A model generated the notes under the pieces. It had not been told where the DNA came from, ran no database searches, and worked only from the letters and a program-made list of their open reading frames with translations. Below are positions 16,493 to 25,197 of a stretch of DNA of 62,534 nt, piece after piece. Both the position numbers and the translations under genes were made by a program. The stretch is from CAZOEL01 sp964578835 (lineage in GTDB: Bacteria; Desulfobacterota; Syntrophobacteria; Syntrophobacterales; Syntrophobacteraceae): contig CAZOEL010000038.1 of assembly GCA_964578835.1 (NCBI GenBank), forward strand, positions 1 to 62,534, read 5' to 3'. The first letter of the stretch is position 1, and each line of letters starts with the position of its first letter.

Positions 16493-16660
16493 ATGTTAAC
16501 TTGGGCGTTAATGTTTCTAATAGTGGCAATCGTCGCAGGCGTCTTCGGATTCACAGGCATCGCAGGCGCATCTGCCTGGATAGCGCAGGTATTGTTCCTT
16601 GTATTTCTGGTCTTTTTCCTGGTGGCCCTCTTTACCGGCCGAAGACCGCCCGTGTCCTAG
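16493..16660 (+). CDS. DUF1328-family small membrane protein
   Basis: 55 residues with two hydrophobic segments. The sequence MLTWALMFLIVAIVAGVFGF and the following GIAGASAWIAQVLF match the DUF1328 (YtjA-like) family, found across proteobacteria and often induced by stress, with no known activity. The start is fixed by AAAGGAG nine bases upstream; an in-frame ATG six codons earlier would include the ribosome site. Divergent from the DUF456 gene, suggesting that both belong to an envelope stress response. Confidence 0.85.
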   Translation: MLTWALMFLIVAIVAGVFGFTGIAGASAWIAQVLFLVFLVFFLVALFTGRRPPVS

Positions 16661-16691
16661 CTCAGCTTATCGAAAGCTCGACATCTCTTAG

Positions 16692-16784
16692 AAAGATGCT
16701 GGATGCTGGCCGCCAGACGCCGGACAAAGACTTTCGATTTTCCCTGCGGGATTCTTAATCTGGAATTCAGCATCAAGCATCTTT
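16692..16784. repeat. Inverted repeat with GATGCTGGATGCTG arms
   Basis: A 17-nt arm at 16692-16708 and its near-perfect reverse complement at 16768-16784 (one mismatch) bracket 59 bases between convergent genes. A related motif recurs at 43466-43520. It may act as a terminator or be a dispersed repeat. Confidence 0.6.
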
Positions 16785-16800
16785 TCAAGACCACAAAAGA

Positions 16801-17505
16801 TCAAATCTTACCTTTCAGATAGAGCTGCCTCAGATCTTCAGGAAACCTTTCGATAGCGTAGCGGAGCATCGTCCGCGGCATCTGGGCGTAACGCGTCTTG
16901 AGAAAAGCTTCTTCCGCCTCGAAATCGCGCTTGCCTATCTCGCGAAGCATCCAACCAACCGCCTTTTGAATCAGATCCTCCAGATCTTTCAGCAGCATGT
17001 CCGCAACCTTGAATGTCTCGGAAAACTCGCCAAGCTTTATATAATGAAAGGTGGCTATTATGGCGATCCTGCGCTCCCATATCATGCTCGACGCCGCCAA
17101 TTTCTGCAGAGGCTCTCTGCAGCAATGCCTCAAATGGCGGCCAACAATATGCTCGGCGGAGGAGTCCACCAAATCCCAACTATTGATAAAGCGGCTATTT
17201 TGAAGGTAGACGTCATAGATCTGCTGTCGGAGAGCGCTGTCTGCACGCGTATAAGCCTGGATCAGGATGAAGAGCGCCAGAAGCCTTGCTTCATGGATGG
17301 GCGATTGAAGCAACTTGATCGTCTCCGGAAGGTTTAGCTCCCGGCATTCTCTAGCCAGTTTCCTGATTCCCGGCACGGCAAGCCCTGCAAACACGTCTCC
17401 TTCCCCGTATTCTCCAGGTCCGGTTTTGAAAAATCGTTGAAGAATTTTGGCTTTGTTCGGATCGCCAAGAACACGCAACCTGTTTTCTATCTCGAAGGCG
17501 TTCAT
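16801..17505 (-). CDS. AlkD-type DNA alkylation repair protein
   Basis: 234 residues of all-helical HEAT-like repeats, the length and composition of the AlkD family. AlkD glycosylases remove positively charged alkylated bases such as N7-methylguanine without flipping them out. The motif INSWDLVDSSA supplies the Trp and Asp expected in the active cleft, and MLREIGKRD is the conserved C-terminal helix. The gene is followed leftward by an intergenic inverted repeat and preceded by a phosphoesterase gene 30 bases away, so the two may be cotranscribed. Substrate range is not deducible. Confidence 0.9.
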   Translation of the reverse strand: MNAFEIENRLRVLGDPNKAKILQRFFKTGPGEYGEGDVFAGLAVPGIRKLARECRELNLPETIKLLQSPIHEARLLALFILIQAYTRADSALRQQIYDVYLQNSRFINSWDLVDSSAEHIVGRHLRHCCREPLQKLAASSMIWERRIAIIATFHYIKLGEFSETFKVADMLLKDLEDLIQKAVGWMLREIGKRDFEAEEAFLKTRYAQMPRTMLRYAIERFPEDLRQLYLKGKI

Positions 17506-17535
17506 AAATGACCATAGCCTCTAAAAGATCGGCAT

Positions 17536-18240
17536 CTATATATCGAAGATGGCGTATGCACGCTTTCCGTAACGCTTTTGAACAAAACGGCAGACATTGT
17601 AAACGGGAATGCCTTTTTCGGTCTTACCCTCGAGGACGCCGTTATGCGCGTGTCCGTGCACAATGACGTCGACGCCGCGCCTGTCAAGGGCCGAGCCGAG
17701 CAGAGAAGAGCCAAGAAAAGGATACAACTCCGGTTCTTCACCTTTCAAAGTCTCCTTTATGGGAGCATAGTGCAGGACCCCTACCCGTTTTGCGCTATCA
17801 AGCTTCGCGAGCGCTTTTTCCAGAAGAAGCGCTTCATCGATGCTCGATTGGATGAAGCTCTTGAGCGCGCGCTCCCCAAAGGGCTGAACGGCAAGATTGC
17901 CAAAGCCGCCGCAAAAGCCTTTGGCGCCCACAAACCCTACTCCGTCTATTTCACAGCTATCGCCGTCGAGCATATGTATTCCGCTCTCGGTAAGCATTCG
18001 AAGCAGCTCATCAAGACGATCGCTTTCATGGTCGTGGTTGCCCACAACCGCAACCATGGGCAGAGGAATCAACCGCAGATCGTCCAGGAGCACTTCTACC
18101 TCGTCCAAGCGTCCCATGTTGGTCAAATCACCCGCCAGTATAAGCAAATCCGCCTCTTTTTCAACGTCTTCAAGCAGCTTTCGCACCTTACCAACTGAAT
18201 TCGTCGTGCAGTGTAAATCGGCAATTGCGGCGATCCTCAT
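17536..18240 (-). CDS. Calcineurin-like metallophosphoesterase
   Basis: 234 residues. All metal-binding motifs of the superfamily are in order: ADLHC (D-x-H), LAGDLTN, GNHDHES and HGHAHNG. These coordinate a dinuclear metal centre that hydrolyses phosphoesters. No signal peptide, so cytosolic. The substrate is unknown; small stand-alone members include cyclic nucleotide and nucleotide phosphoesterases. The ATG at 18240 has AAGGA at a better distance than the ATG two codons earlier. AlkD follows 30 bases downstream, and the gene is divergent from the TPR protein. Confidence 0.9.
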   Translation of the reverse strand: MRIAAIADLHCTTNSVGKVRKLLEDVEKEADLLILAGDLTNMGRLDEVEVLLDDLRLIPLPMVAVVGNHDHESDRLDELLRMLTESGIHMLDGDSCEIDGVGFVGAKGFCGGFGNLAVQPFGERALKSFIQSSIDEALLLEKALAKLDSAKRVGVLHYAPIKETLKGEEPELYPFLGSSLLGSALDRRGVDVIVHGHAHNGVLEGKTEKGIPVYNVCRFVQKRYGKRAYAIFDI

Positions 18241-18334
18241 TGTCATATTCCTTCCGTTTCGGATTCCAACACAAATTAGTAAAAGCGACTATGGCCACCC
18301 AGGGCCAGTCTACTCTCTACGCTCAATTTATCCC

Positions 18335-18363
18335 TTGACCTGTCTCTATAGATACCGTTAAAT
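18335..18363 (+). promoter_or_regulatory. Possible sigma-70 promoter for TPR-protein gene
   Basis: TTGACC, 17-base spacer, TTAAAT, about 50 bases before the start codon at 18417. Similarity to consensus only. Confidence 0.42.
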
Positions 18364-18416
18364 CCTTCTTCAACCCCTTTCAACAGGGAGAATCAAATAC
18401 TTCGAAGGAGACAGGA

Positions 18417-19730
18417 ATGACCGCTCCGGTGAGCAAGGAAGACTGGGGAGCTCTTACCGAAATTCTCGACAGAGCGACAAAAAAGCTGCCAATGAAGCGT
18501 CTGGAGCCTATCAAGCAGAGCATTCTCGAATTCATCTCGACAGCCGCAATGCTCGAGCTTGAAGACATGGCCGATGTCGGGCGAAAATTCAATGAATTTC
18601 TGGTGAAGACCGTAGCGCCTGGCTGGGACAACGAGGCGGTCGCCACCCTGAGCTTCTCGATTGGCGCCCTGGTCGAGAAGATGCAAATGAACGAGTACGG
18701 ACCGGCATTCTCTTCCGGGCTGGATGAAGTGCTCCTGTACCTGGACTTCTACGAAGGTGAAGGAGGCGGGGAAGAAGCCGCCCCGGAGGCTCAAGAAGAG
18801 GTAGAGATAGTTGAAGACGCGGAAAAAGCTGAAGCAATTGCAATAGAGCAAGAAGGAGCGCCCGATGATGCGACTCCAAGGGAGGAAGACCTTGCAGCCA
18901 TAGCGGAGCGGGATGAGTCCGAAGAGATTTTGATTATAGGAGATATTGATCTCCCGGAACCGACCATGCCGCTTCAAGAGCCGATTCCCGTCCTTGCCCC
19001 TGAGCCGGCGGCCCTGGCTGCGGCAAGCCCTGTTTCTTTGCTGGATTCCGACGAAGTTGGTTATGTAATCGATATCAACGAAGAAGATGGATATGTAATT
19101 GACGGAGTCGAATGGTACAGGGAGATGTTGGCTGCTGATCCTTCCTCCATGGCGTTTTGCCTGCTTGCCGAAGAGCTTTGCTCGAGGCGGCAGTGGCGAG
19201 AGGCTATCGATGTGTGCAGGAAAGGCCTTAGATTTCACCCTCTGCATCTCAGGGGCCGCGTGCTTCTCGGATGGGCGCTTGCTGAGATGGGCGAGGCCGG
19301 AGCTGCTCGAGAAGTGCTCGCGGAAGCGAGAAGAGAGCTGGAAAAGAATGCGATTCTATATCGAGTGCTTGCAGATATGGAGAATGAAGAAGGCAACAGC
19401 CCGGAAGCCGAAAGGCTCATGGATCTTTACCACCGAATGCATTCAGAGCAGGACTACGATTCTTTCTCTCCATCCTTCTTCGATGGGCTGCCACTTGAGG
19501 ATGCGACAGTCGCCCCGCCGACTCCAATGACTCCTCCCAAGACCCCGGTATTCGAAATGAAGCCGAGCGCGCCCGTTTCCCCGCCGAAGGAGTCGCCGGT
19601 TATCGGAATACTTTCAGGAATGCTCGAGAGGTTTGCGTCTAACCGGGAGGCAGACGTGGAAAAGAGAACCGTTTTTTCCCCATCCGACAGGAGCTCGATC
19701 AAAGAGATACTGCGGGCGGCTTTGCATTGA
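18417..19730 (+). CDS. Acidic TPR-containing protein of unknown function
   Basis: 437 residues, no membrane segment. The first 115 residues are helical and unfamiliar. Residues about 120-215 are a low-complexity acidic and Pro/Ala-rich linker. Residues about 225-345 form helical pairs resembling TPR or tetratrico-like repeats (YREMLAADPSSMAFCLLAEE, WREAIDVCRKGLRFHPLH, LRGRVLLGWALAEMGEAGAA). A Pro-rich stretch leads to a short basic C-terminal helix. The layout suggests a scaffold that bridges two partners. GAAGGAGA is placed correctly before the ATG. No neighbour identifies its process, and I do not recognise a named family. Confidence 0.75.
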   Translation: MTAPVSKEDWGALTEILDRATKKLPMKRLEPIKQSILEFISTAAMLELEDMADVGRKFNEFLVKTVAPGWDNEAVATLSFSIGALVEKMQMNEYGPAFSSGLDEVLLYLDFYEGEGGGEEAAPEAQEEVEIVEDAEKAEAIAIEQEGAPDDATPREEDLAAIAERDESEEILIIGDIDLPEPTMPLQEPIPVLAPEPAALAAASPVSLLDSDEVGYVIDINEEDGYVIDGVEWYREMLAADPSSMAFCLLAEELCSRRQWREAIDVCRKGLRFHPLHLRGRVLLGWALAEMGEAGAAREVLAEARRELEKNAILYRVLADMENEEGNSPEAERLMDLYHRMHSEQDYDSFSPSFFDGLPLEDATVAPPTPMTPPKTPVFEMKPSAPVSPPKESPVIGILSGMLERFASNREADVEKRTVFSPSDRSSIKEILRAALH

Positions 19731-19861
19731 TGCAGCTTTTCCCCTGATTTGGAGGCCGCAAAGAACCCTTGAGAACTCCATCTCTTGTAATCGCTTCAGT
19801 CTTGTCCATAGTCAGTCTTCTGGCTTCCATCACCCGTTATACTTAACAAGAGGGAAGAAGA

Positions 19862-21049
19862 ATGCCGCACCTCGGGATTCTCTTCATTCTGGCTCAGTAC
19901 AGCTATAGAAATTTCGTTGCGAGACGACTTACTACCGCGCTCACAGCTGGAGGCATGGGGCTCGTCGTATTCGTTTTCGCAACCGTATTGATGCTTGTGC
20001 ATGGATTGGAGAGCGCTCTTGTAAGCACGGGAAGCAAAGAAAACGTTGTTTTCATAAGGAGATCCTCCGAAGTTGAAGTCCAGAGCATCATTCCGCGCGA
20101 GCAAGCCGCTGTCCTGGAGAACATCAGGGAAATTGCAGTAGGACAAGATGGGCGGGAGCTTGCGGCGCGGGAGCTTGTGGTCTTGATCGGTCTCAAGAAG
20201 CGCGGCGTGGACATCGTTTCAAATATCCTCGTCAGGGGAGTCGACGCAAACCTGTCATTTCAGTTGCGCCCCCAGATCCGAATCATCTCCGGCAGACGAT
20301 TTCAACCGGGTTCAGCCGAAGTCGTCGTGGGAAAGAACATCCTCAGAAGGTTCGATATAGGAGGCTTGGGCGAGTCAATCGCCTTCGGCATGAGGTCGTG
20401 GACGGTCGTCGGGATAATGGACGGCGGAGGCAGCGGCTTCGATTCAGAAGTTTGGGGAGACGCCGATCTCCTCATGGCAACCTTTCGCCGCCCCGTCTAT
20501 TCTTCGGTCCTCGCTCGTTTGAGAGATCCTTCGACCTTCGAAGAGATCAAGAGCCGCGTTCTCGAAGACCCGCGACTTACGGTGGAAGCATTTCGCGAGA
20601 TCGATTACTATGCTTCTCAATCTGAGCTCATGGCCCGTTTCATCCGAATTCTCGGAATGACCCTGAGCCTGATCTTCAGCCTTGGGGCTATCATCGGATC
20701 GATGGTGACCATGTATGCCGCCGTTGCGAGCCGTGTATCGGAAATAGGCGCTCTACGCGCCCTTGGCTTCAACCGGCTCTCCATACTCGCGGCATTCATG
20801 ATGGAATCTCTTTTTTTGGGGCTCCTGGGAGGTCTGACCGGAGTCGCGGCGGCCTCGCTCATGCATCGATTCACCCTCTCCACCATGAACTGGCAGACTT
20901 TCTCCGAGCTCTCCTTCCGTTTTACCCTCACATGGGATATCTTCTTGAAGGCTTTGATTTTCGCCTGCCTCATGGGACTGGTTGGAGGAACATTCCCGGC
21001 ATTGCGAGCCGCGCGCATGAGCATCGTCGCCGCGTTGAGACAAAGATAG
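19862..21049 (+). CDS. MacB/FtsX-type ABC transporter permease, orphan
   Basis: 395 residues: one N-terminal membrane helix, a large extracytoplasmic domain (about 45-270), and three C-terminal membrane helices containing the FtsX signature (RVSEIGALRALGFNRLSILA) and a final PALRAARMSIVAALR coupling end. This is the four-helix mechanotransmitting permease design of MacB, LolC and DevC. Such permeases need a cytosolic ATPase, but none is adjacent: an acidic TPR gene lies upstream and an EamA carrier downstream. The partner must be encoded elsewhere. AGGGAAGAAGA precedes the ATG. Confidence 0.88.
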   Translation: MPHLGILFILAQYSYRNFVARRLTTALTAGGMGLVVFVFATVLMLVHGLESALVSTGSKENVVFIRRSSEVEVQSIIPREQAAVLENIREIAVGQDGRELAARELVVLIGLKKRGVDIVSNILVRGVDANLSFQLRPQIRIISGRRFQPGSAEVVVGKNILRRFDIGGLGESIAFGMRSWTVVGIMDGGGSGFDSEVWGDADLLMATFRRPVYSSVLARLRDPSTFEEIKSRVLEDPRLTVEAFREIDYYASQSELMARFIRILGMTLSLIFSLGAIIGSMVTMYAAVASRVSEIGALRALGFNRLSILAAFMMESLFLGLLGGLTGVAAASLMHRFTLSTMNWQTFSELSFRFTLTWDIFLKALIFACLMGLVGGTFPALRAARMSIVAALRQR

Positions 21050-21159
21050 CAGCTGGGATCCGACCTGTTGACGGCTTCCGTCCAGGTAGTCTCGGGTTCA
21101 AGAGGGCTCAATGTTTGCCCCGATGTTGAAAAGAACGTTCAAGAAAGGATGTAGAAGCG

Positions 21160-22101
21160 ATGTCTGAAGACGCGAAAAAAACGAATCGCTCCCTGGACCT
21201 GACAGCCATGGCAGTTTTGCTTGTGCTTTGCGCGAGCTGGGGCTTTCAGCAGGTGACAATCAAAGTCGCCATCCCCGGGATCTCGCCGGTTCTCCAATCA
21301 GCCATACGCTCGATCGGCGCCACAATTCTCCTTGCGCTATGGATGAGGGCTCGCCGGGAGCCTATCTTCGAGAAGGACGGCACTCTCTGGTGGGGAATCG
21401 CCGCTGGGGTTCTTTTCGCTCTTGAATTCATCTTGATCTATTGGGGATTGGAATTCACCAACGCTTCGCGCGCCGTCATATTCCTCTACCTCTCTCCATT
21501 CGTTGTCGCCATCGGAGCCCAGATCTTCATCCCGGGCGAGCACCTGCGAACGACTCAGACAATCGGTCTATGCTGCGCATTCGCAGGCATAGTCGCCGCC
21601 TTCAGCGAATCGTTGAAGCTTCCAACGCATCGGATTCTCATTGGAGACGGCATGCTGGTCATGGCCGCTCTGCTCTGGGGGGCCACGACGGTTCTGATCA
21701 AAGCAGGTCCCCTGATAAAAGCCCCGGCCAGCAAAATTCTGCTCTACCAGCTCGCCGTTTCCGCAGTGGTGATGCCCCTCGGCTCCATCGCAATGGGAGA
21801 AACAGGCATAACCCGCATTACGCCGCTCATAGCCGGCTGCATCATCTATCAGACCGTCTGGATCGCATTCATCACATACCTTGCCTGGTTTTGGCTCGTC
21901 CGAAACTACCCCGTATCGCGGCTCGCATCCTTTACGTTTCTCACACCTCTGTTCGGCGTTCTGTCCGGCGGTCTGCTGCTCGACGAGCCCGTCACGAGCA
22001 TGTTGCTGCTCGCTCTCCTTTTGGTGGCGGCGGGCATCTATCTCGTGAACAGGCCGCCGGCCGCGAGCCCTTCTCCCGAGCCGCAAAGAGCAAAGGCTTG
22101 A
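21160..22101 (+). CDS. EamA/DMT-family transporter
   Basis: 313 residues with ten hydrophobic segments in two five-helix halves, each an EamA domain (ASWGFQQVTIKVA in the first, ALLWGATTVLIK in the second). These drug/metabolite-superfamily carriers act in the inner membrane, frequently as exporters of amino acids or metabolites. The C-terminal tail is short and basic. AAAGGA lies before the ATG at a longer than usual spacing. No neighbouring metabolic genes hint at the substrate. Confidence 0.9.
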   Translation: MSEDAKKTNRSLDLTAMAVLLVLCASWGFQQVTIKVAIPGISPVLQSAIRSIGATILLALWMRARREPIFEKDGTLWWGIAAGVLFALEFILIYWGLEFTNASRAVIFLYLSPFVVAIGAQIFIPGEHLRTTQTIGLCCAFAGIVAAFSESLKLPTHRILIGDGMLVMAALLWGATTVLIKAGPLIKAPASKILLYQLAVSAVVMPLGSIAMGETGITRITPLIAGCIIYQTVWIAFITYLAWFWLVRNYPVSRLASFTFLTPLFGVLSGGLLLDEPVTSMLLLALLLVAAGIYLVNRPPAASPSPEPQRAKA

Positions 22102-22286
22102 AAGAGCCTGGAAGCCGCCAGGAATAGTGATTGATCGAAGGACGTGAATTATATTAACATCAATAAAACATGCGGCGCACAAGACAACACGGGATTGAGC
22201 GGAGATTTGGCGGACAGCTTCCCTTTCACCCTTCAGCAGCAGGAGCTTGCAGGAGCTCTCGGGTAGTCGGACCACCGGTTGGAGTC

Positions 22287-22316
22287 GCCTCTTTGAAGAA
22301 AAGTCTTCGAAGAGGC
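22287..22316 (+). other. Stem-loop upstream of Memo-AMMECR1 gene
   Basis: GCCTCTTTGAAGA pairs with TCTTCGAAGAGGC (13 pairs including one G-T) around an AAAG loop, 38 bases before the start at 22354. There is no T run, so it may be a leader structure or an RNA-stability element rather than a terminator. Confidence 0.5.
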
Positions 22317-22353
22317 CGAGCAAGTACTATCGAAAATAGCTCAGGGGGGACGT

Positions 22354-23772
22354 ATGGCTGTGGAAAAAATTCGAGAATCGGTTATCGCCGGAAGCTGGTA
22401 CCCCGGCAATGCGGAGACATTGCGCGCGGAGATCCGTAGATACCTGGATCAAGCTCAAGTCGCTCAGCCCAAGGGCGAAGTGATGGGCCTCATCGCGCCA
22501 CACGCCGGATATATCTACTCGGGAAGCGTCGCCGCCTATGCTTACAAGCTTCTGGAAGGCTCGAGATTCGAGCGCGCGCTCATAATCGCTCCCAGCCACA
22601 GGGCTTATTTCAAAGGCGCCAGCGTGTACAACCTCGGAGGCTATCGCACTCCGCTGGGAGTTGTTCCCCTGGATACGGAAATCGTAAACGCCCTTCTCAG
22701 CCACTCAGATTTTATCAGGTATGTTCCCGAAGCCGACGCCCAGGAGCACGCTCTGGAAATACAGCTCCCATTCCTTCAAACGGTTCTGAGGAATTTCCGC
22801 CTGACGCCCATAATCATGGGCGATCAGTCGTATGAAGATTGTGAGAAGCTGGCTGGAATCATCGCCTCCGTGTGTGGCGAATCAAGGGTTTTACTCGTCG
22901 CCAGCAGCGACTTGTCTCACTACCACCCATATAATGAAGCAAAACGACTCGATCAAATCGTGATCGACAGGGTGAACGCCTTCGATCCTCAAGGTCTGTC
23001 AAAAAGCATCAAGAGCGGCGAGTGCGAAGCGTGCGGAGCCGGTCCCATGATGACGATCATGCTGGCTGCCCAAAAGCTCGGCGCAAATAAGGCCACGGTC
23101 TTGCATTACGCCAACTCGGGCGATGTTACCGGCGACACGAGAGGCGTGGTGGGATACCTTGCCGCCGCTCTCGTCAATAATCCCGGACGGAAGACAATCG
23201 AAAAGGCTTCCGAGAGAGAAAAAGTTGGAGTCGACCTCGGACTTTCCGAAAGCGAGAAGAAAACGCTGCATGAAATCGCCCTGCAGGCGATTCAACACCG
23301 TTGCCGCGGCCAGTCCGTTCCCGCGCTCCCGCCCCTCTCCCCCAAACTGAACGAGCATCGAGGCGCCTTTGTATGCCTCCATAAAGGGGAAGAATTACGG
23401 GGCTGCATAGGCATGATCGAAGCCGGAGCGCCTTTGCATGAGACGATCAAAGACATGGCCATCCAGGCCGCTTTTGCCGACCCGCGGTTTTGCCCTCTGG
23501 CGAAGGAAGAGCTTGGTGAGATCGACCTCGAGATCTCGGTCCTCACTCCCCTGGAGCTCATGAACGATCCCTCTGAAATCGAAATCGGCAAGCACGGGCT
23601 CCTCATTCGACAGGGCTATCACTCGGGATTGCTCCTGCCTCAGGTCGCCACCGAAAATGGATGGGATCGCATGCAGTTCCTGGAATGGACATGCCGGAAG
23701 GCCGGCCTACCCAAGAAAGCGTGGAAAGATCCGGATGCCCGGGTATATCTATTCTCTGCGGACGTTTTTTGA
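22354..23772 (+). CDS. Memo-AMMECR1 fusion protein
   Basis: 472 residues joining two ancient families: a Memo domain (about 1-275; metal-site histidines in LIAPHAGYIYSG and APSHRAYF, and CGAGPM) and an AMMECR1 domain (about 290-472; the hallmark LRGCIGMIE). In many anaerobes these two and a radical SAM enzyme form the AmmeMemoRadiSam system; no such radical SAM gene lies next to this one, and the radical SAM gene at 33.8 kb is of another type. Biochemical activity is not established; Memo proteins are non-haem-iron or copper-binding relatives of extradiol dioxygenases. AGGGGG precedes the ATG. Two further genes follow in the same direction. Confidence 0.9.
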   Translation: MAVEKIRESVIAGSWYPGNAETLRAEIRRYLDQAQVAQPKGEVMGLIAPHAGYIYSGSVAAYAYKLLEGSRFERALIIAPSHRAYFKGASVYNLGGYRTPLGVVPLDTEIVNALLSHSDFIRYVPEADAQEHALEIQLPFLQTVLRNFRLTPIIMGDQSYEDCEKLAGIIASVCGESRVLLVASSDLSHYHPYNEAKRLDQIVIDRVNAFDPQGLSKSIKSGECEACGAGPMMTIMLAAQKLGANKATVLHYANSGDVTGDTRGVVGYLAAALVNNPGRKTIEKASEREKVGVDLGLSESEKKTLHEIALQAIQHRCRGQSVPALPPLSPKLNEHRGAFVCLHKGEELRGCIGMIEAGAPLHETIKDMAIQAAFADPRFCPLAKEELGEIDLEISVLTPLELMNDPSEIEIGKHGLLIRQGYHSGLLLPQVATENGWDRMQFLEWTCRKAGLPKKAWKDPDARVYLFSADVF

Positions 23773-23807
23773 ATTGATTGTTGCTTCAGCGCTAAGGGGA
23801 GATATCG

Positions 23808-24341
23808 GTGACAGAAGTTTTGGACATGGACGAACAGCGCAGGCGCATTGCCGCAAAGAAAGGCTTCCAAGCCTGGACCAAGCGGTTTTCCGAGCCATTC
23901 GACGAGAAAACCTGTATCGGGGACTTCAGCGACGCCGTGCTTGCGTCTCTGATACGTGGGGGCGAAGAATCTTCAATGCCGCTCTACGAGCTTATTCTGG
24001 GGGTAATGGGCCTTGGAGCGGGGCCTAAATTCTACTACCTGGAAAACCAGGAAATGATGGCCGTTATGGATATCGCGCTCTTCCTTTTGGACCAGTGTCG
24101 ATTTGAAGCCATGAGACGCCTCGGATGGGTGGAAGAATCCATCTCTCATCAAATACCGTTAGTCGATCTGGTCCGGAAGTTCCCGGACTATTACTCCAGG
24201 CAGAGGCATCAGACGCCCCGGTTGTGCTCCGACCATCCGAGACATCAAGAATATCAAAATACTTTTGAGGCAGATCGCGGCCCTTTCATCCGAAGGCTCA
24301 TTCCCGACGCAATCGAAGCCTTCCAATCGAGATTACATTAG
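23808..24341 (+). CDS. Conserved-looking protein of unknown function
   Basis: 177 residues, mostly helical, no membrane segment and no motif I recognise. Aromatic and charged residues are spread along the chain; the C-terminal third carries several His residues (RHQTPRLCSDHPRHQEY). It starts at a GTG with AAGGGGA eight bases upstream, and lies 35 bases after the Memo-AMMECR1 gene and 19 bases before the PLC-like gene, so the three are probably one operon. The operon does not reveal a function. Confidence 0.7.
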   Translation: MTEVLDMDEQRRRIAAKKGFQAWTKRFSEPFDEKTCIGDFSDAVLASLIRGGEESSMPLYELILGVMGLGAGPKFYYLENQEMMAVMDIALFLLDQCRFEAMRRLGWVEESISHQIPLVDLVRKFPDYYSRQRHQTPRLCSDHPRHQEYQNTFEADRGPFIRRLIPDAIEAFQSRLH

Positions 24342-24360
24342 AGTTAGCTTTGAAGAGACC

Positions 24361-25197
24361 ATGCCCAAAGAAAGACTTCACCTGCTCATAGCCGATGAAA
24401 GCCTTCGCGCTCTCAATAGAGCGGGCAGGATGACTTCGGTTGTGGGCGACCTGAAATCGGCCTTCCTGCTCGGAGCGATCAGCCCCGATGTTCTCTTCTA
24501 CGATTTTCCGCGCTTCAGCCTGAATCGGGTGGGCGCAGAGCTGCATCAACTGGAGGGAAAAGCGAGCATCGCATTCTTCAAGGATTGGCTTCGGGAGAAG
24601 GGCGACCAAGTCTCCGCACGCACGCAGGCCTGGGTCCTCGGGATGGTCAGCCACTTCATGACGGACGCCCTGTGGCATCCCTTCATCAACGAGCTCAGCG
24701 GCAGTACGACCGGTTTCTGTAATGATTCGAAGCTTTCCCCAAAGAATTGCCATCACTGGTTGGAGAGCGAACTGGAGGCGCTTTGGCTCGAGAGGATGGG
24801 AGACGCTGATGCATACATTCCGTTTCTCGGAAGCATCATGAAGAAGCGCGAACTGATCGCAACGCGCGCCGGCTTGTACGAAGAAATCCTGCTCCGTCTC
24901 GGAATCCGCCGAGCCCCGGCGGATTCACGAATAAAACGGTGCTTTTACTGGCAGAACTTTTTTCTACGGCAGTTCTATCATCCGATATGGATACATCAGC
25001 GGCAGCGGCTTCTAGCAAGGGATTCCACACGGTTCCTCGGGGCTCTGATAGCGCCGCAAAAACCGGGACTGCCCGAACTGCTCTCTTCAAAGCTCATCAA
25101 CGATCGGGCGGCGACAACCCTTTGCGCCGAAAAGCATATGGAAGAGACGATCAGCCTTTTATCCAACCTTTTGACTGAGCTTCCAACACAGCTGTAA
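24361..25197 (+). CDS. Zinc-dependent phospholipase C-like protein
   Basis: 278 residues of all-helical protein of the Zn_dep_PLPC type. The run AISPDVLFYD near the start and GMVSHFMTDALWHPFI supply the Asp and His residues that bind zinc in the family, and HQLEGK gives another His. There is no signal peptide, unlike secreted phospholipases C, so the enzyme would be cytosolic and its substrate is uncertain. An in-frame start at 24265 would overlap the previous gene by 77 bases, so the ATG at 24361 is preferred, although its ribosome site (GAAGAG) is weak. Its last 47 bases overlap the end of the converging transketolase gene. Confidence 0.8.
   Translation: MPKERLHLLIADESLRALNRAGRMTSVVGDLKSAFLLGAISPDVLFYDFPRFSLNRVGAELHQLEGKASIAFFKDWLREKGDQVSARTQAWVLGMVSHFMTDALWHPFINELSGSTTGFCNDSKLSPKNCHHWLESELEALWLERMGDADAYIPFLGSIMKKRELIATRAGLYEEILLRLGIRRAPADSRIKRCFYWQNFFLRQFYHPIWIHQRQRLLARDSTRFLGALIAPQKPGLPELLSSKLINDRAATTLCAEKHMEETISLLSNLLTELPTQL

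Noticed and set aside
22102..22353. tRNA or small RNA gene in the gap before the Memo gene
   Set aside because: A 13-bp hairpin is present but no cloverleaf, T-loop or terminator could be found.
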